A program made the position numbers and the translations under genes. A stretch of DNA of 64,000 nucleotides from Sphingomonas sp. GTDB taxonomy: Bacteria > Pseudomonadota > Alphaproteobacteria > Sphingomonadales > Sphingomonadaceae. Positions 43,664-52,328 of this stretch are shown here, piece after piece. The stretch lies in contig NZ_JAPKNM010000019.1 of the NCBI RefSeq assembly GCF_026460985.1, forward strand, positions 1 to 64,000, given 5' to 3'. The notes under the pieces were generated by a model, which was not told the DNA's origin, did not search any database, and was given only the letters and a program-made list of their open reading frames with translations. Every line of letters begins with the position of its first letter. Within the stretch, counting starts at the first letter, position 1.

Positions 43664-44689
43664 GTGCTCCAGATGACCTCCGCCACCACCCGCCCCCGCG
43701 CGCTCGCCAATTGGCTGTTCTTCGTGGCGGCACTGATCGTGCTGATGGTCGTCATCGGCGGGATCACCCGCCTCACCGAATCCGGGCTGTCGATCACGCA
43801 GTGGAAGCCGATCTCTGGAATCGTCCCGCCGCTCAATGAAGCGCAGTGGCAGGCCGAGTTCGAGAACTACAAGCGCATCCCCGAATATCAGCAGCTCAAC
43901 CAGGGCATGACGCTCGCCGGGTTCAAGGCGATCTTCTTCTGGGAATATCTCCACCGGCTGCTCGGCCGGCTGATCGGCATCGCCTTCGCGCTGCCTCTGC
44001 TTTGGTTCGCGGTGCGCCGCCGGATCCCGCGCGGCTATGGCTGGCGGCTGGTGGCGCTGCTCGCATTGGGCGGGCTGCAGGGCGCGATCGGCTGGTGGAT
44101 GGTCAAGTCCGGGCTCAGCGTGCGCACCGACGTCAGCCATGTCCGGCTCGCCGTGCACCTGTTGGTCGCCTTGTTCACGCTCGCGGGGGTCGTCTGGACC
44201 GCGTTCGACCTGCGCGCGCTTGCCCGCAACCCGCAGGCGCGCCCGGCGCGGCTGACCGGCCTCGCCGCCCTCACCGGCGCGATCCTGTTCGTCCAATTGC
44301 TGTTCGGCGCGCTCGTCGCCGGGCTGAACGCGGGACTGGTGACCGACCAGTGGCCGCTGATGAACGGCCGCTTCTTCCCCGGCGCGACGGTCGAGGGCCG
44401 GCCCTTCCTCGACGCCCTGTTCAACGATCCGGCGATCGTCCATTTCGTCCATCGCTGGTGGGCCTGGGTCGCGGTCGCCGCCTTGATCGTCCTCGCGCGC
44501 ACCACGCGCGGCATCGATCGCCGCGCCTCGATCGCGATCCACAGCGCGTTCGGGCTGCAGATCCTGCTCGGCATCGCCACGGTGATGAGCGGGATGGACA
44601 TCACGCTGGCGGCGCTCCACCAGCTGACCGGCGCGCTGCTCGTCATCGCCACCGCCTGGGGCGCGCACGCCGTCGGCCGGCGCGGATGA
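43664..44689 (+). CDS. ctaA: Heme A synthase (COX15/CtaA)
   Basis: 341 aa with about eight membrane spans. The family opening is LANWLFFVAALIVLMVVIGGITRLTESGLSITQWKPISGIVPPLNEAQWQAEFENYKRIPEY, the first heme-ligand region is FFWEYLHRLLGRLIG, and VHFVHRWWAW and TLAALHQLTGALLV supply later histidines. It oxidises the C8 methyl of heme O to make heme A for cytochrome aa3 oxidase. The track starts at GTG 43664; an ATG at 43673 is an alternative. It overlaps cutA by ATGA. Confidence 0.96.
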   Translation: MLQMTSATTRPRALANWLFFVAALIVLMVVIGGITRLTESGLSITQWKPISGIVPPLNEAQWQAEFENYKRIPEYQQLNQGMTLAGFKAIFFWEYLHRLLGRLIGIAFALPLLWFAVRRRIPRGYGWRLVALLALGGLQGAIGWWMVKSGLSVRTDVSHVRLAVHLLVALFTLAGVVWTAFDLRALARNPQARPARLTGLAALTGAILFVQLLFGALVAGLNAGLVTDQWPLMNGRFFPGATVEGRPFLDALFNDPAIVHFVHRWWAWVAVAALIVLARTTRGIDRRASIAIHSAFGLQILLGIATVMSGMDITLAALHQLTGALLVIATAWGAHAVGRRG

Positions 44690-45000
44690 GCGACGTCGCG
44701 CTCCTCTACGCCACTTTTCCCAGCCGCGGCGATGCCGAGACCATCGCCGAAACCGTCCTCGCCGAGCGCCTCGCCGCCTGCGTGAACATCCTCGCCCCCT
44801 GCACCTCGATCTATCGCTGGCAGGGCAAGGTGGAGCGCGGCGAGGAAGTCCCGGCGCTGTTCAAGACCATGCCGCGGCACGCCGGGCCGCTCCGCGCGCG
44901 CATCGAGGCGCTGCATCCCTATGACCTGCCTGTGGTCGAGGCCTGGCCGGCCGGCGTGGGCGACAAGGTCGGCGACTGGATCGCCGCGGAGACCGGCTGA
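44686..45000 (+). CDS. cutA: CutA-family protein (divalent cation tolerance)
   Basis: 104 aa; its ATG overlaps the ctaA stop (ATGA). VALLYATFPSRGDAETIAETVLAERLAACVNILAPCTSIYRWQGKVERGEEVPALFKTM is the CutA1 signature, with the strand-helix pattern of the PII-like trimer and the C-terminal HPYDLPVVEAWPAGVGD. Its function is not settled; the copper-tolerance label comes from E. coli genetics. Coupling to heme A synthase may reflect copper or oxidase assembly, but this is speculation. Confidence 0.95.
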   Translation: MSDVALLYATFPSRGDAETIAETVLAERLAACVNILAPCTSIYRWQGKVERGEEVPALFKTMPRHAGPLRARIEALHPYDLPVVEAWPAGVGDKVGDWIAAETG

Positions 45001-45848
45001 TGCTGCTCGCCGCCGTCATGCTCCAGGCCGGCATCGCGGCCCCGGCCTTCGCGCCGCCGCTCGGCGCGCCGCTCCGCATCGTCACCGAACGCACCGAGAC
45101 CTCGCCCGATGTGCGGCAATACAGGCTCGAGCGGCTGGTCCGCTTTGCCCGGGAGGACAAGGGCTATCGCGCCGAGGCCGTGCTGCTCCGCCAGAGTGCC
45201 GCAGCGCCCGAGGCCTTGGCCAACCTCGTCGAGCGCGGGCTTGCCGCGCTGGCGGGCCGCACGATCGTGGTGCACCTCGACGACAAGGGCCATGTCCTCG
45301 CGGTCGAGGACATGGCTGCTCTGTGGGACCAGGTCTGCCAGGGCGTGGCCCAGGCCGCCGCGAGCCGGCGCAGCCTTCCGCCGGGCGAGGCGGATGCGCT
45401 CGCGGCCAAATTGGTCACGCCGCTCCGCGCCCTCCCCGCCGAGCGCCAGCGCGCGCTGCTCGCCACCTTGGTCACCGCGGCGATCATGACCGATCCCTGG
45501 GATCCGGTCGGCAGCTCCGCGCCGGTCCGGCTCCCCGGCGTCTCGCCCTTCGGCACGCCGGTAACGCTGGAAGGCACCCGTAGCACCGCCGCAGCGCAGG
45601 GTGGCCTTTTCGAGGCGATCAGCCTGGCCTCGGCCACCGTAACGCTTCCCGCCCAGGGCACCGCCCCGGCCCGCGACGGCGCGGTCTCGCTCGAACGCCG
45701 CCGCACCTTCGATCCCCGGACCGGCATGCTCGCCGCCGCGATCGACACCGTGCGCAACACCAGCGGCACCGGCTCCACGGCGCGCGAAGTCCTACTGGTG
45801 ACGAAGGTCCGCATCGAGCCCGCGAGCCCGGACAACTGGCCGCGCTGA
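45000..45848 (+). CDS. Exported protein of unknown function
   Basis: 282 aa; the ATG shares its A with the cutA stop. A short hydrophobic start ([18 protein letters not shown]) looks like a signal peptide. The remainder is Ala/Leu-rich with alternating strands ([40 protein letters not shown]) and no motif I recognise. It is the third overlapping member of a ctaA-cutA operon. An envelope role is all that can be inferred. Confidence 0.7.
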   Translation: MLLAAVMLQAGIAAPAFAPPLGAPLRIVTERTETSPDVRQYRLERLVRFAREDKGYRAEAVLLRQSAAAPEALANLVERGLAALAGRTIVVHLDDKGHVLAVEDMAALWDQVCQGVAQAAASRRSLPPGEADALAAKLVTPLRALPAERQRALLATLVTAAIMTDPWDPVGSSAPVRLPGVSPFGTPVTLEGTRSTAAAQGGLFEAISLASATVTLPAQGTAPARDGAVSLERRRTFDPRTGMLAAAIDTVRNTSGTGSTAREVLLVTKVRIEPASPDNWPR

Positions 45849-45890
45849 CCGACAGGTATCATATTACCCGTCAGCAAAGCCCCCGATTTG

Positions 45891-45919
45891 CTTGACTTTC
45901 ACGGGCACCTCAGCCAAAT
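45891..45919 (+). promoter_or_regulatory. Possible housekeeping promoter for rplM-rpsI
   Basis: CTTGAC is a good alphaproteobacterial -35 element, followed after 17 bases by a weak -10 (CCAAAT), about 65 bases before the rplM start. The -10 match is poor, so the call is tentative. Confidence 0.3.
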
Positions 45920-45984
45920 GCCCGCCAACCGCGCTGGCCGCAAGGCTGGCGCGCTCGCGTTTCATACTCGAAAGGTCACAGGCC

Positions 45985-46464
45985 ATGAAGGCGCTGATGA
46001 AGACCACCAAGTCGGCCAAGCCGCACGAGGTGGAGAAGAAGTGGCATCTCGTCGATGCCGAGGGTCTGGTGGTCGGTCGCGCGGCGACGATCATCGCCAA
46101 CGTCCTGCGCGGCAAGCACAAGACCAGCTTCACCCCGCACGTCGATTGCGGCGACAATGTCGTCGTCATCAACGCCGACAAGATCCGCTTCACCGGCAAG
46201 AAGCTGGGGCAGAAGGTCTATTACAAGCACACCGGCTATGCCGGCGGCATCAAGGAAATCACCGCGGCCAAGGTGCTCGAGGGTCGTTTCCCGGAGCGCG
46301 TGCTCGAAAAGGCCGTTGAGCGCATGATCCCGCGCGGTCCGCTCGGTCGCCAGCAGATGCGCAACCTGCGCATCTTCGCCGGCTCGGAGCATCCGCACGC
46401 CGCGCAGAACCCCGAAGTCCTCGACATCGCGTCGATGAACCGCAAGAACAAGGTGGGCGCATAA
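45985..46464 (+). CDS. rplM: Ribosomal protein L13
   Basis: 159 aa from the ATG at 45985 ([46 protein letters not shown]). The central signature is [73 protein letters not shown] precedes the start. It is a 50S subunit protein, paired with rpsI by a TAATG overlap as in most bacteria. The longer track start adds 31 unconserved-looking residues. Confidence 0.97.
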   Translation: MKALMKTTKSAKPHEVEKKWHLVDAEGLVVGRAATIIANVLRGKHKTSFTPHVDCGDNVVVINADKIRFTGKKLGQKVYYKHTGYAGGIKEITAAKVLEGRFPERVLEKAVERMIPRGPLGRQQMRNLRIFAGSEHPHAAQNPEVLDIASMNRKNKVGA

Positions 46465-47003
46465 TGTCCGACAACCGCCAGTCCCTCTCCGATCTCGGCG
46501 CCATCGCCGCCGGTGAAGCGCCCGCGGGCGTTCCGGCCAGCGCCGACGAGTATCTGAACGCCCCCGCCGCGCCGGCAGTGTCGAACACGCCGCTCCGCGC
46601 GCAGGAGATCGACAAGTACGGCCGCGCCTATGCGACCGGCCGCCGCAAGGATGCCGTCGCCCGCGTCTGGCTCAAGCCCGGCACCGGCAAGATCACGATC
46701 AACGGCCGCGACCAGGAAGTCTATTTCGCGCGTCCGACGCTGCGTCTCGTCATCAACCAGCCGTTCGGCGTCGCCGAGCGCGAGGGCCAGTATGACGTGG
46801 TCTGCACCGTCAAGGGCGGCGGGCTTTCGGGCCAGGCCGGCGCGGTCAAGCACGGCATCAGCCAGGCGCTGACCCGCTTCGAGCCGGTGCTCCGCGCGCC
46901 GGTCAAGGCGGCAGGCTTCCTGACCCGCGACAGCCGCACCGTCGAGCGCAAGAAGTACGGCAAGGCCAAGGCCCGCCGCAGCTTCCAGTTCTCGAAGCGC
47001 TAA
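46464..47003 (+). CDS. rpsI: Ribosomal protein S9, with N-terminal extension
   Basis: 179 aa. The S9 core begins near residue 50 ([33 protein letters not shown]) and ends with the universal basic tail [17 protein letters not shown] that reaches the P-site tRNA. The first 45-50 residues ([41 protein letters not shown]) are acidic and Ala-rich, an extension common in alphaproteobacteria and absent from E. coli S9. It is coupled to rplM. A clear terminator follows. Confidence 0.97.
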   Translation: MSDNRQSLSDLGAIAAGEAPAGVPASADEYLNAPAAPAVSNTPLRAQEIDKYGRAYATGRRKDAVARVWLKPGTGKITINGRDQEVYFARPTLRLVINQPFGVAEREGQYDVVCTVKGGGLSGQAGAVKHGISQALTRFEPVLRAPVKAAGFLTRDSRTVERKKYGKAKARRSFQFSKR

Positions 47004-47503
47004 GCATCGGCCTTTCGGCCAGAGACAGAGGGGCGGTCCGGCAACGGGCCGCCCTTTCTCTTTGCTCGCTCGCCAAGGGCGAGAACCGCGTTGAAGACCA
47101 GACCGGCCACGGCGCCATAGACACCGGCATAACCGGCGAGCCGGGCGATCTCCCGGATGTCGTCGGCATTCTCGGCAGTGGCGATCGTGAAGCCACCAAA
47201 TAGCAGCGCAAACGGCGTTGCTCCTATCAAGAACCCCCATATAATCGCGCTTATCCAGCCAACGCGCCAATGCGGTGCAAGCGCCAGATACAAAGGCACG
47301 CCCAAAAAAAGCATATGGGCGAACGCAATCGGAAGAGCGAACACGGCGACCAGCAGGAACATGGCGGGATTGAGTGGCAAAGGCGACGCGCCACCCGTGA
47401 GCGCCACCGCGACCACTACCGAACCGAGGAGCCCCGATACGAGGGGCGCCAACACGAACGCCCTCCAAAGATAGCGCGGAGACTTGGTATCCGAATCCGT
47501 CAT
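47000..47503 (-). CDS. Four-span membrane protein, unknown
   Basis: 167 aa. The ATG at 47503 overlaps the stop of the saccharopine-dehydrogenase-like gene (ATGA), so this is the last gene of that operon; the longer track ORF is not supported. Four spans: [74 protein letters not shown] and [24 protein letters not shown]. The cytosolic tail is basic. No family recognised. Its 3' end overlaps the rpsI stop by 4 bases and contains the rpsI terminator on the other strand. Confidence 0.75.
   Translation of the reverse strand: MTDSDTKSPRYLWRAFVLAPLVSGLLGSVVVAVALTGGASPLPLNPAMFLLVAVFALPIAFAHMLFLGVPLYLALAPHWRVGWISAIIWGFLIGATPFALLFGGFTIATAENADDIREIARLAGYAGVYGAVAGLVFNAVLALGERAKRKGGPLPDRPSVSGRKADA
47031..47063 (+). 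terminator. Rho-independent terminator of rplM-rpsI
   Basis: GGGCGGTCC-GGCAAC-GGGCCGCCC (one T/G pair) followed by TTTCTCTTT, 28 bases after the rpsI stop. It lies inside the 3' coding end of the convergent membrane-protein gene. Confidence 0.8.
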
Positions 47504-49128
47504 GCAAGGGGCTCCAGCCAGCCGGTGTAATCGATGACGCGCCCGATCAGCGGCAGCGCGACCCCGACTTCGAAGCGGAAACGCCCCTCCTCCTCCTCCC
47601 ACTCGCGCGCCGCGATGCGGGGGCCGAGCACACGCGGCATCGGGATGCCGAAGACCGTCCAGCGCCGCAGCGCCATCCCCAGCCCGGCCCCGTCCGCGGG
47701 CAGATCGAATGCGAAGCGCAGCGGACCGAAGCGCTCGGCGACGCCGCTCCCCGCTTGCGAGAGTTCGCTCGCGAAGCGGTGTCCGCCAAAGTCGCGCGTC
47801 CATCGCTCCTTGCCGCCCTCTTCCGCGAACATGACGTGGAGCGGATAGTCGCCGCTCGGCGGAAAGCGCATGATGTCGCCGATCAGCCGCGCAAGCGGGT
47901 GGCTGCCACGCTTCACGCTCCCCTCGCCCGCCGCGCCGCCATCGCCGTTCAGCTCGTGCATCGCGCGGACCGCCATCGGCAGCGCCTCGAAGCGCGTGCC
48001 CATGGCGCGGGCATAGAGCGGGATCACTTCACACTCGCGCGCCTCATGGCCGATCGCGAGCGGCGCTAAGAGCGGCTCGAACTGGTCGAGCGTCAGCAGC
48101 CCCGCCGCGTCGCGGGCGCCGGGCGCGATGCGCCCCGCCAGCATCTCCCCGGCGAGGATCGCGGCGGCTAGGGTCGGGATCTCGGGCCCGTCGCCATGGC
48201 TGGCGACCAGCGTCCAGCGCCGCTCGACTCGCCCGCCGCGCAAGACGACCGCCATCGCCGAACGATCGCTGCCGATTCGCCGCGTCAGCCGCTGGAGCGG
48301 GATCAGCCAGCGCGCCGCGCTCTCGAGCGAACCGATCCACCCCCAGCGCACCGGCCAGCTCGCCAGCCACAGGCTCAGCATCTGGAAGCCCAACTCGGTA
48401 CCGGCACGAAAGGTCACCGCCGGGCGTCCGGGCAGCATCGCCGGCAGCAGGTCGTGCGCCGGCACATCGGCCAACGCGACCCAGCGGCGCAGCGCCGGCC
48501 GCCCGGTCACCGCCAGGCGTACGCGGCGCAGTTCCTGCCAGCCATGCCCCATGCCCCAGCGTCGTCCGCGCCACAGCCGCAGCGGCTTGCCGACATAGCT
48601 CAGGATCGCGCGCGCCACCGATGCGCCGCCGACCGCCCGATTGGACGCGCTGATCACGATCTCGACCTGCGCGACGGCCTCCATGCCCTCCGCGAGCTTT
48701 CGCGCCACCGCGCCGGACAGCGCAGGCTCGCTCGACGCGCCCGTCACCACCGCCACCCCGGCCGCGCGCGCCGCCTTGTCGAGGCCGCCGATGCCGGTGA
48801 CGAAATCGCGCGCATCGGCGAGATCGAGATAGGGTATCCGCATCGCGATACAGGCTTCGGGCACCGTATAGCCGCTCGCCTGGAACGGCCCCGCGGCATC
48901 GATCACCAGATCCGGCCGGACGCGCGCCATGACCATGCCGATCCCGTTGGTACGATCGGCGACCACCGCCTCGCATCCCCCGAGCCCCGCGCAGAACGCC
49001 GCGCCCTTGTCGGCGCTGCGCCCGGCAACGATCACTTCGTGCCCCGCCGCGAGCAATCGTCGCGTGAGTCGCGCGCCGAAGCCGCCATAGCCGCCGATCA
49101 CCAGGATGCGGCTCATCGGACGCGTCAT
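47500..49128 (-). CDS. Saccharopine dehydrogenase-like protein fused to a DUF4166 domain
   Basis: 542 aa from the ATG at 49128, which overlaps the stop of the upstream gene (ATGA). The N-terminal Rossmann domain (RILVIGGYGGFGARLTRRLLAAGHEVIVAGRS...DLVIDAAGPFQASGYTVPEACI...YLDLADARDFV) is of the saccharopine-dehydrogenase/NAD-dependent reductase kind. The last 190 residues (HPLARLIGDIMRFPPSGDYPLHVMFAEEGGKERWTRDFGGHRFASEL...RFGPLRFAFDLPAD...RRWTVFGIPMPRVLGPRIAAREWEEEEGRFRFEVGVALPLIGRVIDYTGWLEP) match DUF4166. Substrate unknown; not a lysine-pathway enzyme by context. A second DUF4166 protein is encoded just upstream. Confidence 0.82.
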   Translation of the reverse strand: MTRPMSRILVIGGYGGFGARLTRRLLAAGHEVIVAGRSADKGAAFCAGLGGCEAVVADRTNGIGMVMARVRPDLVIDAAGPFQASGYTVPEACIAMRIPYLDLADARDFVTGIGGLDKAARAAGVAVVTGASSEPALSGAVARKLAEGMEAVAQVEIVISASNRAVGGASVARAILSYVGKPLRLWRGRRWGMGHGWQELRRVRLAVTGRPALRRWVALADVPAHDLLPAMLPGRPAVTFRAGTELGFQMLSLWLASWPVRWGWIGSLESAARWLIPLQRLTRRIGSDRSAMAVVLRGGRVERRWTLVASHGDGPEIPTLAAAILAGEMLAGRIAPGARDAAGLLTLDQFEPLLAPLAIGHEARECEVIPLYARAMGTRFEALPMAVRAMHELNGDGGAAGEGSVKRGSHPLARLIGDIMRFPPSGDYPLHVMFAEEGGKERWTRDFGGHRFASELSQAGSGVAERFGPLRFAFDLPADGAGLGMALRRWTVFGIPMPRVLGPRIAAREWEEEEGRFRFEVGVALPLIGRVIDYTGWLEPLA

Positions 49129-49811
49129 GCCGCGCCGTCCCGCGGATCGGCGAACACCGCGAGCTGGTGGACCAGCTCGCCCAGCCACGGATGGACGAGA
49201 TCGAGCGTGAAGGCGAAATGGCCGCGCCCCAGATCGGTATGGCCGACGACGAGGTGGCCGAGCAATGCATTCGGGATGCGCAGCCGCAGCGGACCGGCCC
49301 GCACGAAATAGTGATCGCTGACGAAGAGCAGCGCGCCGCCCGCCTCTTCGAGCCGCAGCGCGATGCCCAACCCCAGCCCGAGATACTCCTCGAGCCCCGT
49401 CGGCCCGGCGAAACGCTTCGCGCTGTGGATAACCTGTGGAAAACCGTGGCGACGGCCATATTGGCGCGTCCAATATTGGTTCCAGCCGCCCTCGTCCGCC
49501 GTCACGCTGACGCTCGCGGCGACGCCGGTATCGGTGCCCAATGGCAGCGGCGCCCCCACCAGCCGCGCGAGCTGCGCGAACAGCCAGCCCGCCCGGCTCA
49601 TCCGGCATTCGGCGACCTCGCCGACATAAGTGACGCACGCGCCCTCGCCGATCTTGCGCAGGAAGCGCCGGCGCACGGCGGGCGGGAGGAACAGCCAGCG
49701 CGCGCCCAGCAAGCGCGCGAACGGGCTTTCGCCCTCCGTCCGCACCGGCGCCACTCGCGGATCCCACGCCGCGTAGCGCTCCAGCCCCGCCGCTTCGACT
49801 GCAATCCCCAT
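49125..49811 (-). CDS. Stand-alone DUF4166 domain protein
   Basis: 228 aa from the ATG at 49811, preferred because the operator-like palindrome at 49820-49839 then lies upstream; the track start at 49862 is possible. The body has the DUF4166 layout (FARLLGARWLFLPPAVRRRFL, YVGEVAECRMSRAGWLFAQLARLVGAPLPLGTDTGVAASVSVTADEGGWNQYWTRQYGRRHGF, GLEEYLGLGLGIALRLEEAGGALLF, LRLRIPNALLGHLVVGHTDLGRGHFAFTLDLVHPWLGELVHQLAVFAD) and is recognisably similar to the C-terminal domain of its neighbour. Function unknown. It is coupled to the next gene by ATGA. Confidence 0.75.
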   Translation of the reverse strand: MGIAVEAAGLERYAAWDPRVAPVRTEGESPFARLLGARWLFLPPAVRRRFLRKIGEGACVTYVGEVAECRMSRAGWLFAQLARLVGAPLPLGTDTGVAASVSVTADEGGWNQYWTRQYGRRHGFPQVIHSAKRFAGPTGLEEYLGLGLGIALRLEEAGGALLFVSDHYFVRAGPLRLRIPNALLGHLVVGHTDLGRGHFAFTLDLVHPWLGELVHQLAVFADPRDGAA

Positions 49812-49819
49812 TGTCAGCT

Positions 49820-49839
49820 CTTTCTGTAAAGACCGAAAT
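49820..49839. promoter_or_regulatory. Second operator-like palindrome in front of the DUF4166 gene
   Basis: CTTTCTGT-AAAG-ACCGAAAT matches the perfect palindrome at 50431-50450 (ATTTCTGT-CATG-ACAGAAAT) at 7 of 8 bases in each half-site, with identical 4-base spacing. It sits nine bases before the ATG, between the regulator and its likely target gene. Confidence 0.65.
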
Positions 49840-49874
49840 CCACTGGCACGGCGACGCCGCACCCGCCCCTCGCC

Positions 49875-50441
49875 TCAGCTCTCCTTGGAACGCCCTCCCG
49901 GCAGGAAGGACAGCACGCGCTTGCCCATCTTGATCAGCAGCATCAGCCGGTTCGGCGGAATCGCGATCATCTGCTGGTACCAATCGTCGATCGTCACGAC
50001 GAAGCCGTGCATCGCCTCGATACGCTCGCGCGCGACGCGGCCGATGCGGGGGTCGTCCTTCGCCTCGTCGGCACACACGCGAAGCGCGGCGACCGCGGGA
50101 TCGATCTCGCGCTCCTTGCGGCCCTGCGCGATCCGCGTGAGCATCTGCATCAGGTCGACCTCGGCCTCATAATGGTCGCGACGCTCGCCCATCACCGGCA
50201 CGCGCCGGATCAGCTTCCAGCCGAGCAGTTCCTTGAGGCTGTTGGAGGTGTTGCTCCGCGCGATCCGCAGCGTGTCGCTGATCTCCTCCGCATTGAGCGG
50301 GCGGTCGCTGAGATAGAGCAAGGCATGGATCTGCGCGACCGAGCGGTTGACGCCCCATTGCCCACCCATCTCGCCCCAGTGCAGCACGAACTGCTGGACG
50401 GCGGCGGGGAGCATTGCGCTACTGTCTGCCATTTCTGTCAT
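49875..50441 (-). CDS. GbsR/MarR family transcriptional regulator
   Basis: 188 aa from the ATG at 50441 (MTEMADSSAM); a second in-frame ATG at 50432 is an alternative, and the track start is longer. The DNA-binding part is AVQQFVLHWGEMGGQWGVNRSVAQIHALLYLSDRPLNAEEISDTLRIARSNTSNSLKELLGWKLIRRVPVMGERRDHYEAEVD, the typical GbsR winged helix. A C-terminal segment (NRLMLLIKMGKRVLSFLPGG) is hydrophobic-basic. A perfect 20-bp palindrome covers its start, implying autoregulation. It heads a minus-strand operon of two DUF4166 proteins and a membrane protein. Confidence 0.88.
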   Translation of the reverse strand: MTEMADSSAMLPAAVQQFVLHWGEMGGQWGVNRSVAQIHALLYLSDRPLNAEEISDTLRIARSNTSNSLKELLGWKLIRRVPVMGERRDHYEAEVDLMQMLTRIAQGRKEREIDPAVAALRVCADEAKDDPRIGRVARERIEAMHGFVVTIDDWYQQMIAIPPNRLMLLIKMGKRVLSFLPGGRSKES

Positions 50442-50450
50442 GACAGAAAT
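50431..50450. promoter_or_regulatory. Perfect 20-bp palindrome at the GbsR/MarR gene start
   Basis: ATTTCTGTCATGACAGAAAT is its own reverse complement over all 20 bases, and both candidate start codons lie in or at it. The position suggests a self-operator. Any transcript starting here would be leaderless or very short-leadered, which fits the lack of a good Shine-Dalgarno. Confidence 0.75.
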
Positions 50451-50595
50451 ATATGTCGAACCAGCGAGGGAGTCAACGCGTCGACAGATCGCGCCCGCGC
50501 GCGATCGTGGGGAGCCGCCCAGCATCGCAAGGAGAAGATCTGGATAAAATTTTCTTAGTCATTCCTGCACGTTGCTGGATTGACCCTCTAAATTT

Positions 50596-52317
50596 ATGCA
50601 TAAGAGTGCAGGTTGCGCGCGCGCAGCGGGGGATCATCCAGTGTTCAGGCCATGCGTATCGGCTGCGCTCGGCGTAGCTTTTCTCTCGGTGCTGTCCGGC
50701 TGTGACGGCGGCGGCAGCAGCAGCGGTGGCTCCAGCGGCGGCGTCGTCTCGGTCACGCCCGCACCCACCCCTACTCCGACCTTCACCGAGGGTGACGCCG
50801 CGCGGCTCGCCAAGCAGGCAAGCTTCGGCCCGACGCCAGCGCTCGTCGCGCGGATCAAGGAGTTGGGCGCGAATGCCTGGCTCGACGAACAGTTCGCCGC
50901 GACCGGAAGCACCTATTCCGACCTTGCCGCGCCGGTGCGCCGAGACTTCTGCACCAGCGGCGACGCGGTCTGCTCGCGCCAGCATTTCTCGCGCGTGCCG
51001 GCGGCGATGCGCTTCTATGCCGACGCCGTGATGGCGCCCGACCAGCTGCGCCAGCGCGTCGCCTTCGCACTCGGCCAGATGATCGTCGCCTCCGAGGCCG
51101 AAGTGAACGCGGCCGCGGGCATCGCGGCGTTCAACCAGATCTTCCTCGACAACGCCTTCGGCAATTTCCGCGACGTGCTCGCCCGCGTGACGATGCTCGG
51201 GTACATGGGCGACTATCTCGACATGGCCGACAGCAACAAGTCGGCACCGTCGGAGAATTATGCCCGCGAGCTGCTTCAGCTCTTTTCGATGGGCCCCGAC
51301 CAGCTCAACATCGATGGCACGCCCAAGCTCGACGGCACCGGCGCGCGCCAGCCCAACTACACGCCCGACGATATTCGCGGCGTCGCCCGCGCGCTCACCG
51401 GCTGGACCTATGCCCGCATCGGCGGCGCCCCGATCACCGACGGCGGCGCGCGCGACTATTCGCAGCCGATGATCGCGGTGCCGGCGCGCTATGACGGCAC
51501 CGCCAAGTCCTTCCTCGGCACCGATGTCGCCGCCGGCGCGACGCAGGAGGCGAGCGTCGCCGCGGTGATCGACGCGGCGTTCAACAACCCTTCCACCCCG
51601 CCCTTCGTGTCGAAGTTCCTGATCGCGCACCTCGTCACGCCCAACCCGACGCCGGCCTATGTCGGCCGGGTCGCGGCGGTGTTCGTGAACAACGGCAGCG
51701 GCGTCCGCGGCGACCTCAAGGCCGTGGTCCGCGCGATCCTGACCGATGCCGAGGCCCGCAATGCGCCGGGCGCCGCCGCGGGCAAGGTCAAGGAGCCGAT
51801 CCTGCTGATGACCGGCCTCGCCCGCGTCATCGGCTTCACCACCGACGGCTATGCCTTCGTCAACCGCGACGGCGCTATGGCCCAGCCGGTGATGCGCGCA
51901 CCCTCGGTGTTCAACTTCTATCCGCAGGACTTTCCGCTCCCCGGCAGCACCATGCTCAGGAGCCCGGCCTCCAAACTGCTCAACACCTCGACCGTGCTGC
52001 GCTGGCACAATTTCGTCTATGACTGGACGGTCGGCGGCGACGCCACCCGCGCCGAATTCTCGGTCAGTTCCGGCCTGCCCGGCTCGTCGCTCACCCAGCC
52101 GGTGTGGAGCAATTGGGAAGCACTCGATGTCGACGCGATGGCCACGCGGATCGACCTGCTGATGTTCGCGAACACGCTGACCCAGCCGCAGAAGGACGCG
52201 CTCAAGGCCGCCGGCAACGCGATCACCCATGTCGATCCGGCGACCCAGGCCCGCAAGCGCGCCCAGATGATGCTCTACGTCGCGGCCTCGAGCCCGCTCT
52301 TCCTGGTCGATCGGTAA
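50596..52317 (+). CDS. DUF1800 domain lipoprotein
   Basis: 573 aa. A lipoprotein signal ends at ALGVAFLSVLSGCDGGGSSSGGSSGG, followed by a Pro/Thr linker. The DUF1800 body is recognised from DAARLAKQASFGPTPALVARIKELGANAWLDEQF, DQLRQRVAFALGQMIVAS, NFRDVLARVTMLGYMGDYLDMADSNKS, SENYARELLQLFSMGPDQLN and RGVARALTGWTY. DUF1800 proteins have no proven role and are almost always encoded with a DUF1501 partner, as here (11 bp apart). An extracellular or periplasmic function is implied. The gene is divergent from the GbsR regulator (154 bp). Confidence 0.88.
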   Translation: MHKSAGCARAAGDHPVFRPCVSAALGVAFLSVLSGCDGGGSSSGGSSGGVVSVTPAPTPTPTFTEGDAARLAKQASFGPTPALVARIKELGANAWLDEQFAATGSTYSDLAAPVRRDFCTSGDAVCSRQHFSRVPAAMRFYADAVMAPDQLRQRVAFALGQMIVASEAEVNAAAGIAAFNQIFLDNAFGNFRDVLARVTMLGYMGDYLDMADSNKSAPSENYARELLQLFSMGPDQLNIDGTPKLDGTGARQPNYTPDDIRGVARALTGWTYARIGGAPITDGGARDYSQPMIAVPARYDGTAKSFLGTDVAAGATQEASVAAVIDAAFNNPSTPPFVSKFLIAHLVTPNPTPAYVGRVAAVFVNNGSGVRGDLKAVVRAILTDAEARNAPGAAAGKVKEPILLMTGLARVIGFTTDGYAFVNRDGAMAQPVMRAPSVFNFYPQDFPLPGSTMLRSPASKLLNTSTVLRWHNFVYDWTVGGDATRAEFSVSSGLPGSSLTQPVWSNWEALDVDAMATRIDLLMFANTLTQPQKDALKAAGNAITHVDPATQARKRAQMMLYVAASSPLFLVDR

Positions 52318-52328
52318 GGGGAACCCAG

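Noticed and set aside
43652-44668. 338-aa minus-strand ORF opposite ctaA
   Set aside because: Composition is dominated by Arg, Gln, Asp and Glu as expected from antisense of a membrane protein in high-G+C DNA; ctaA on the plus strand is unambiguous.
49129-50076. 858-aa minus-strand ORF extending the saccharopine-dehydrogenase protein upstream
   Set aside because: The extra residues are out-of-frame translation of the DUF4166 and GbsR genes, which have clear proteins in another frame and ATGA coupling at 49125-49128.
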